A stretch of 9,332 nt of DNA. Source: JAMXLO01 sp041487355. GTDB lineage: Bacteria > Pseudomonadota > Alphaproteobacteria > Acetobacterales > Acetobacteraceae. Positions 5,918 through 9,332 of the stretch are shown one piece after another; within the stretch, counting starts at the first letter, position 1; each line of letters begins with the position of its first letter. Below the pieces are notes generated by a model. It was not told the DNA's origin, searched no databases, and saw only the letters and a program-made list of their open reading frames with translations. The stretch covers positions 1 to 9,332 of the forward strand of contig JBGPND010000205.1 in NCBI GenBank assembly GCA_041487355.1, in the 5' to 3' direction. A program made the position numbers and the translations under genes.

Positions 5918-6967
5918 TTAAGTTGCAGCGTGGTCATGGCATTCCAGCAGGCATGCATCGCCATACGAATAGAAGCGATATCCCGCTTCGATCGCATGGA
6001 TGTAGGCTTCACGCATCCGCTCGGTGCCGGCAAACGCGCAGACCAGCATGAACAGCGTCGACCGCGGCAGATGGAAGTTGGTCAGCAGCAGATCGACGGC
6101 GCGGAACCGGTAGCCTGGCAGGATGAACAGGCTGGTATCGCCCGCGAAGGGACGGATGCAGCCGTCCTCGGATGCAACGGTCTCCAGTAGCCGAAGGCTG
6201 GTGGTGCCCACTGCCACCACGCGTCCGCCAGCCTTGCGTGCCGCATTGATCGAGGCTGCGGCGAGCGGCGTGATCTCGCCACGTTCGGCATGCATGTGGT
6301 GATGCATGACATCGTCGGTGCGCACCGGCAGGAACGTGCCGGCGCCAACATGCAGCGTGACGGTGACACGCGCGATGCCACGGTTCTCGAGTGCCGCAAG
6401 CAGCGCCGGCGTGAAGTGCAACCCGGCGGTCGGCGCTGCCACCGCACCTTCGCGTTCGGCAAAAATCGTCTGGTAGTCGTCGCGGTCCTCGGGCAGCGGG
6501 CCCGCGGGACGCGCGATGTAGGGTGGCAAGGCGAGAGCACCGGCGTGCTGCAGCGCCTCGGCGAACGCAGCATCATGCTGGTTGAAGGCCAGCACGATAC
6601 CGCCATCGTCGTGGCGCTCCAGCACTGTGGCGCGCAGTTCGCCGCCTTCGAAGCTCAGCTCGTCGCTGGCGCGCAATCGTCGTGCATTGCGTGCCAGAGC
6701 ATGCCATGCGCCATCGGCACGCGGCTGGTCCAATGTGACGCCGATGCGGGCCGCCCCGCGTCGCGCGGTGAGTTGCGCCGGGATCACCCGCGTGTCGTTG
6801 GCCACCAGCACGTCGCCCGCGCGCAGCAGCCCCGGCAGGTCACGCACGACGAGATCCGCCAGCCTGTCGCGCGAAATATGCAGCAGGCGTGCGGCATCGC
6901 GTGGACGGGCAGGATGCTGCGCGATGCGGTCCTGCGGCAGGTCGAAGTCGAAATCCGCAAGCCGCAT
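5918..6967 (-). CDS. queA: S-adenosylmethionine:tRNA ribosyltransferase-isomerase
   Basis: QueA transfers and rearranges the ribosyl group of S-adenosylmethionine onto preQ1 already in tRNA, giving epoxyqueuosine. The 349-residue product has the expected family length. Conserved blocks include NDTRVIPAQL at 57-66, LPPYI at 147-151, DYQTIFAEREGAVAAPTAGL at 164-183, HVGAGTFLPVR at 206-216, GTTSLRLLE at 254-262, TNFHLPRSTLFMLV at 296-309 and YRFYSYGDACLL at 330-341. The ATG at 6967 shares its A with the yhhQ stop (TGATG). No Shine-Dalgarno sequence is visible, so translation is probably coupled. The TAA stop directly abuts a palindromic repeat. The final eight residues lie beyond the family's usual end and could reflect that boundary. 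The product feeds QueG, encoded downstream. Confidence 0.97.
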   Translation of the reverse strand: MRLADFDFDLPQDRIAQHPARPRDAARLLHISRDRLADLVVRDLPGLLRAGDVLVANDTRVIPAQLTARRGAARIGVTLDQPRADGAWHALARNARRLRASDELSFEGGELRATVLERHDDGGIVLAFNQHDAAFAEALQHAGALALPPYIARPAGPLPEDRDDYQTIFAEREGAVAAPTAGLHFTPALLAALENRGIARVTVTLHVGAGTFLPVRTDDVMHHHMHAERGEITPLAAASINAARKAGGRVVAVGTTSLRLLETVASEDGCIRPFAGDTSLFILPGYRFRAVDLLLTNFHLPRSTLFMLVCAFAGTERMREAYIHAIEAGYRFYSYGDACLLECHDHAAT

Positions 6968-7515
6968 CAGGCAGGCGTCGGTGCCACCCGGCGCAGCAGG
7001 CGCACCAGCGGGATGGCGATCAGCACGGCCCAGAGTTTTCCCACGACCTGGCCCGCCAGGAAGTCCAGGCTGCCAAAAGCCAGTGTCAGGAACACCACGG
7101 AATCCACCACCAGCCCGACGACAGACGAAGCGACCACGGCCAGCGTGAGCTGCCTGCGCTGCAGCGGCGTGTAGACGGCAAAGTCGGCGAACTCGCTGAG
7201 CGCGAAGGCGGTGCCGGACGCGAACACCAGCGACGCCGGTGCCACCAGCGACGACAGCCCCGTGCCGACCGCGATCGCAGCCAATCCCCAGGTCAGCCCC
7301 AGGCAGCGCTGCACCACGTCGCGCAACACGAGCGCCGCGCCGACAGTCAGCACGCCCGACGGCGCCAGCAGTCCTGGCGCCACCGGCACGAGGCAGGGTC
7401 CTTGCGGCACGCAGACCGTGCCGACATGCAGGATCATCCAGTTGGCGAGCGGGATCGAGGCCAGGAAGCAGGCGAAGGCGGCAAACCCGATACGGGCGCG
7501 AAGCGACGTATCCAT
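6967..7515 (-). CDS. yhhQ: VUT family queuosine-precursor transporter (YhhQ-like)
   Basis: The 182-residue protein is a hydrophobic inner-membrane protein with about five or six membrane segments (roughly 9-30, 48-67, 74-94, 96-116, 124-147, 155-173). Conserved family features are APSGVLTVGAALVLRD at 51-66, SGTAFALSEFADFAVYTPL at 100-118, VVGLVVDSVVFLTLAFGSLD at 132-151 and GQVVGKLWAV at 155-164. E. coli YhhQ takes up preQ0 and preQ1. This protein is shorter than the E. coli form (about 220) but matches the compact version seen in alphaproteobacteria. The ATG at 7515 shares its A with the stop of the VOC gene (TGATG) and has no clear ribosome-binding site. An ORF start at 7638 exists but lies within the VOC gene. 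Its place beside queA, tgt and queF supports precursor salvage. Confidence 0.92.
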   Translation of the reverse strand: MDTSLRARIGFAAFACFLASIPLANWMILHVGTVCVPQGPCLVPVAPGLLAPSGVLTVGAALVLRDVVQRCLGLTWGLAAIAVGTGLSSLVAPASLVFASGTAFALSEFADFAVYTPLQRRQLTLAVVASSVVGLVVDSVVFLTLAFGSLDFLAGQVVGKLWAVLIAIPLVRLLRRVAPTPA

Positions 7516-7919
7516 CAGCGCGGCAGATAGGTGGAGATTTCGACCAGATTGCCGTCCGGATCGCGGCAATACACCGAGCGCATCGGCCCCAGCGCGCCGG
7601 CCCGTTCCACCGAACCCGCCAGGATCGTCACGCCGCAATCATGCAGATGCGCGATCACGTCCTCCGGCCCCACCGCGGTGATGAAGCAGAGATCGCCGGA
7701 GCCCGGTTCGTCACTTACGCCGGTTGGCCAGGTGCCGGTGTCCGTCCCGCTCGGCCGCACATTGATCTTCTGTCCACCGAACTTCAGCGCGGTGCGGTTG
7801 GCGGCGCCGAAGTCCTCGCGTTCCATGCCCAGCACACGCTGATACCAGGCCGCGGTGATCTCCACGTCCTTTACGTTCAGCACGAGGTGGTCGATGCGGT
7901 CGACGGTGAAGCGCATCAC
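7515..7919 (-). CDS. VOC (glyoxalase/bleomycin-resistance fold) family protein
   Basis: The product is 134 residues from the GTG at 7919, or 133 from the ATG at 7916. It has the paired beta-alpha-beta-beta-beta modules of the vicinal oxygen chelate fold. IDHLVLNV at 9-16 gives the first metal ligand H11. GDLCFIT at 75-81 opens the second module. SVYCRDPDGNLVEIS at 115-129 gives the last ligand E128. The family spans glyoxalases, dioxygenases and resistance proteins, and I cannot name the substrate. GTG overlaps the upstream stop as GTGA and ATG overlaps it as TGATG, so either start would be coupled. It sits directly before yhhQ in the queuosine operon. No VOC enzyme is known to me in that pathway. 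Confidence 0.9.
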   Translation of the reverse strand: MMRFTVDRIDHLVLNVKDVEITAAWYQRVLGMEREDFGAANRTALKFGGQKINVRPSGTDTGTWPTGVSDEPGSGDLCFITAVGPEDVIAHLHDCGVTILAGSVERAGALGPMRSVYCRDPDGNLVEISTYLPR

Positions 7920-8065
7920 GCTATGCCTTTGCGTTCGCGCGCCTGGTCGCCGCTGGCCGCGCGAAGACGCTCGACTTTCTCCTTGAGCTCCCGATAGCGG
8001 GCGTCAACCCGCTCACGACTGTCCTTCGGCAGAGCGTCGATCATTTCGTCCAATGTTCGACCCAT
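7916..8065 (-). CDS. Small protein resembling the N-terminus of an XRE/HigA-type antitoxin, possibly truncated
   Basis: The 49-residue product starts at the ATG at 8065, chosen because AGAAGG lies 8 bases upstream; an in-frame ATG at 8107 lacks this. It begins GRTLDEMIDALPKDSRERVD (2-21), then ARYRELKEKVERLR, a charged helical stretch. This resembles the N-terminal segment that precedes the helix-turn-helix in many XRE antitoxins of the HigA type, as I recall them. Here the DNA-binding domain is missing: the frame ends after ASGDQARERKGIA. No toxin gene is adjacent. It may be a stub left by gene decay or a genuine short protein. Its stop overlaps the VOC gene start, making it the first gene of the long minus-strand operon. 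No convincing promoter was found just upstream. Confidence 0.62.
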   Translation of the reverse strand: MGRTLDEMIDALPKDSRERVDARYRELKEKVERLRAASGDQARERKGIA

Positions 8066-8152
8066 TGCTGTTACCTTCTCTTCATCCGCATCGTATGGCG
8101 ATCGCATTTAGCCTCAGCACCTTGCGTGGGCGGCTACGCGCCGTCAGAGGCC
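8066..8152. other. Leader region upstream of the minus-strand operon
   Basis: This stretch lies between the MITE-like element and the first operon gene. It should hold the operon promoter unless transcription reads through from the class I fumarase. The minus-strand TACGAT (8095-8090) is a passable -10 box, but no matching -35 box is present. The only clear signal is the AGAAGG ribosome-binding site near 8074-8079. I see no preQ1 riboswitch-like structure. Together with the element at 8153-8363, this accounts for the gene-free gap from 8066 to 8399. Confidence 0.4.
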
Positions 8153-8363
8153 AGTAAAGGAAGCAAGAAAGCATTTTTAACACGGAGAAGAAGGGAGAAC
8201 CACAGAGGTCACGGAGAAGGCGTTTATGCGCCCCCGGGTCAAGTGCCCGGGGGCATGCTTCGCGCGACGATGAATTGTCTTCCGGTGCGAAGCGCCAACA
8301 GACTTTCTACTCCGTGGATTCCGTGTGTCCTCCGTTCTTCTCCGTGTTAAATGCTTCCTTACT
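8153..8363. mobile_element. MITE-like non-coding element with long imperfect terminal inverted repeats
   Basis: The left end (8153-8217) and right end (8309-8363) are imperfect inverted copies. Exact shared blocks in the same order are aaggaagca (8157-8165 with the complement of 8352-8360), taacacggagaagaa (8178-8192 with the complement of 8335-8349) and cacggag (8210-8216 with the complement of 8310-8316). The left end carries a small extra segment near 8166-8173. Inside lie a strong hairpin, GCCCCCGGG/CCCGGGGGC (8230-8238 with 8246-8254), and a second inverted pair, GCTTCGC/GCGAAGC (8257-8263 with 8287-8293). No open frame of note is present. The 'acacggagaa' ends resemble dispersed repeats I recall from several bacterial genomes. 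It fills most of the gap between the class I fumarase and the operon. Confidence 0.72.
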
Positions 8364-8399
8364 TTTCGGCCCGCACCACATGAGACGTGCTGAAGAAGA

Positions 8400-9332
8400 T
8401 TACTCCATCCCCTCGTAGAAATCGTTGCCCTTGTCGTCGATCACGATGAACGCCGGGAAGTTCTCCACCTCGATGCGCCAGACCGCCTCCATGCCGAGCT
8501 CGGGATACTCCAGCACCTCGACCTTACGGATGCAGTCCTGTGCCAGACGCGCGGCGGGGCCGCCGACGCTGCCGAGATAGAAGCCGCCATTCGCCTTGCA
8601 CGCTTCACGCACAGCCTTGGAGCGGTTGCCCTTCGCCAGCATCACCAGCGAACCTCCGGCGGCCTGGAACGCCGGCACGTAGCTGTCCATGCGTCCCGCC
8701 GTGGTCGGGCCGAAGCTGCCGGTGGCGTAGCCGGTCGGCGTCTTTGCCGGGCCGGCGTAGTACACCGGGTGATTCTTGATGTAGTCGGGCAGGCCCGCGC
8801 CACGATCCAGCCGCTCCTGCAGCTTGGCGTGCGCGATGTCGCGCGCCACCACCATCGTGCCGGTCAGCATCAGCCGCGTCTTCACCGGATAGGACGAGAG
8901 CTGCCGGCGGATTTCCTCCATTGGCCGATTCAGATCCACCGCAACCGCATCGTCGCCGAGGTGTTCGTCCGTCGTCTCCGGCAGGTATTTCGCCGGATCG
9001 GTCTCCAACTGCTCGAGGAACACGCCTTCGGGCGTGATCTTCGCCAGAATCTGCCGATCCGCGCCGCAGGAAACCCCGATCCCCACCGGCAGCGAAGCGC
9101 CGTGCCGCGGTAACCGGATCACCCGCACGTCGTGGCAGAAATACTTGCCACCGAACTGCGCACCGATGCCCAGCGATTGCGACAGCTCCAGCACCTTCTG
9201 CTCCATCTCGATGTCGCGTATCGCATGCCCCGCCTTGCTGCCGGTGGTGGGCAGCGTATCGAGCCAGCGCGTCGAGGCCAGCTTCACCGTCTTCAGCGTC
9301 ATCTCCGCGCTGGTGCCGCCGATGACGATGGC
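8400..9332 (-). CDS. fumA: Class I (iron-sulfur) fumarate hydratase, C-terminal part
   Basis: The window shows the last 310 residues of a protein usually about 500-550 long. The frame stays open to the right edge, and the residues before the Met at 9302 (AIVIGGTSAE) are conserved, so that Met is internal. Counting it as 1, visible features are FCHDVRVIRLPRHGASLP at 55-72, GVSCGADRQ at 76-84, and the C-terminal domain with GTMVVARDIAHAK at 148-160, PVYYAGPAKTPTGYATGSFG at 179-198, TTAGRMDSY at 200-208 and LAKGNRS at 222-228. C79, H67, R154, T200, R204 and K224 line up with cluster or substrate residues of the Leishmania enzyme, by constant offset from memory. It converts fumarate to malate using an oxygen-sensitive [4Fe-4S] cluster. 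I cannot tell fumA from fumB-type paralogues. Confidence 0.95.
   Translation of the reverse strand, partial: AIVIGGTSAEMTLKTVKLASTRWLDTLPTTGSKAGHAIRDIEMEQKVLELSQSLGIGAQFGGKYFCHDVRVIRLPRHGASLPVGIGVSCGADRQILAKITPEGVFLEQLETDPAKYLPETTDEHLGDDAVAVDLNRPMEEIRRQLSSYPVKTRLMLTGTMVVARDIAHAKLQERLDRGAGLPDYIKNHPVYYAGPAKTPTGYATGSFGPTTAGRMDSYVPAFQAAGGSLVMLAKGNRSKAVREACKANGGFYLGSVGGPAARLAQDCIRKVEVLEYPELGMEAVWRIEVENFPAFIVIDDKGNDFYEGME

Noticed and set aside
8066..8152. Possible preQ1 riboswitch upstream of the operon
   Set aside because: I could not draw the small H-type pseudoknot with its A-rich tail and ribosome-binding site expected of preQ1 riboswitches. The first gene here is also not a queuosine gene. 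A covariance-model search would settle it.

Overview
The window is a GC-rich stretch of a bacterial chromosome, most likely from an alphaproteobacterium. Two things point that way: a palindromic repeat of the 'catggccggacttggcccggcc' kind, common in alphaproteobacterial genomes, and a class II fumarase gene followed directly by a small ribbon-helix-helix gene. This taxonomic call is inference; no marker gene fixes the genus. Every protein gene I can support is on the minus strand. The only plus-strand gene is a tRNA.

Layout from left to right. Positions 1-469 hold the N-terminal half of an N-formylglutamate amidohydrolase, cut by the window edge. A tRNA-Val(GAC) gene with encoded CCA follows at 564-638 on the plus strand. 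Next are a 59-residue conserved-looking small protein (682-861) with its own promoter-like region, and a 72-residue ribbon-helix-helix protein (926-1144) that seems to start at CTG. The class II fumarase fumC is at 1141-2553. The block 2550-7515 is a queuosine module: queG, an Uma2-like gene, queF, tgt, queA and the precursor transporter yhhQ. It is preceded in the direction of transcription by a VOC/glyoxalase-fold gene (7515-7919) and a 49-residue protein resembling the N-terminus of an XRE antitoxin (7916-8065). The gap 8066-8399 contains a MITE-like element of about 210 bp. The right edge holds the C-terminal part of a class I, iron-sulfur fumarase.

Read in the direction of transcription (right to left), the genes from 8065 to 926 are almost continuously overlapping. 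There are three successive TGATG junctions, two ATGA junctions, a 20-nt overlap and a CTGA junction. This suggests one long, translationally coupled operon. The only clear breaks are a palindromic repeat that fills the queA-tgt gap and a 55-base queF-uma2 gap.

Functionally the core is late queuosine synthesis. YhhQ would import preQ0 or preQ1, QueF reduces preQ0 to preQ1, Tgt places preQ1 at G34 of tRNAs for Asn, Asp, His and Tyr, QueA adds the epoxycyclopentane from S-adenosylmethionine, and QueG reduces epoxyqueuosine to queuosine. The genes that make preQ0 from GTP are not in the window. Two unrelated fumarases, one oxygen-labile and one robust, bracket this module. I see no CRISPR array, prophage or clearly new multi-gene defence system. 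The most unusual items are the CTG start, the repeat placed between queA and tgt, the Uma2 gene inside the module, the MITE-like element and the antitoxin-like stub at the head of the operon.
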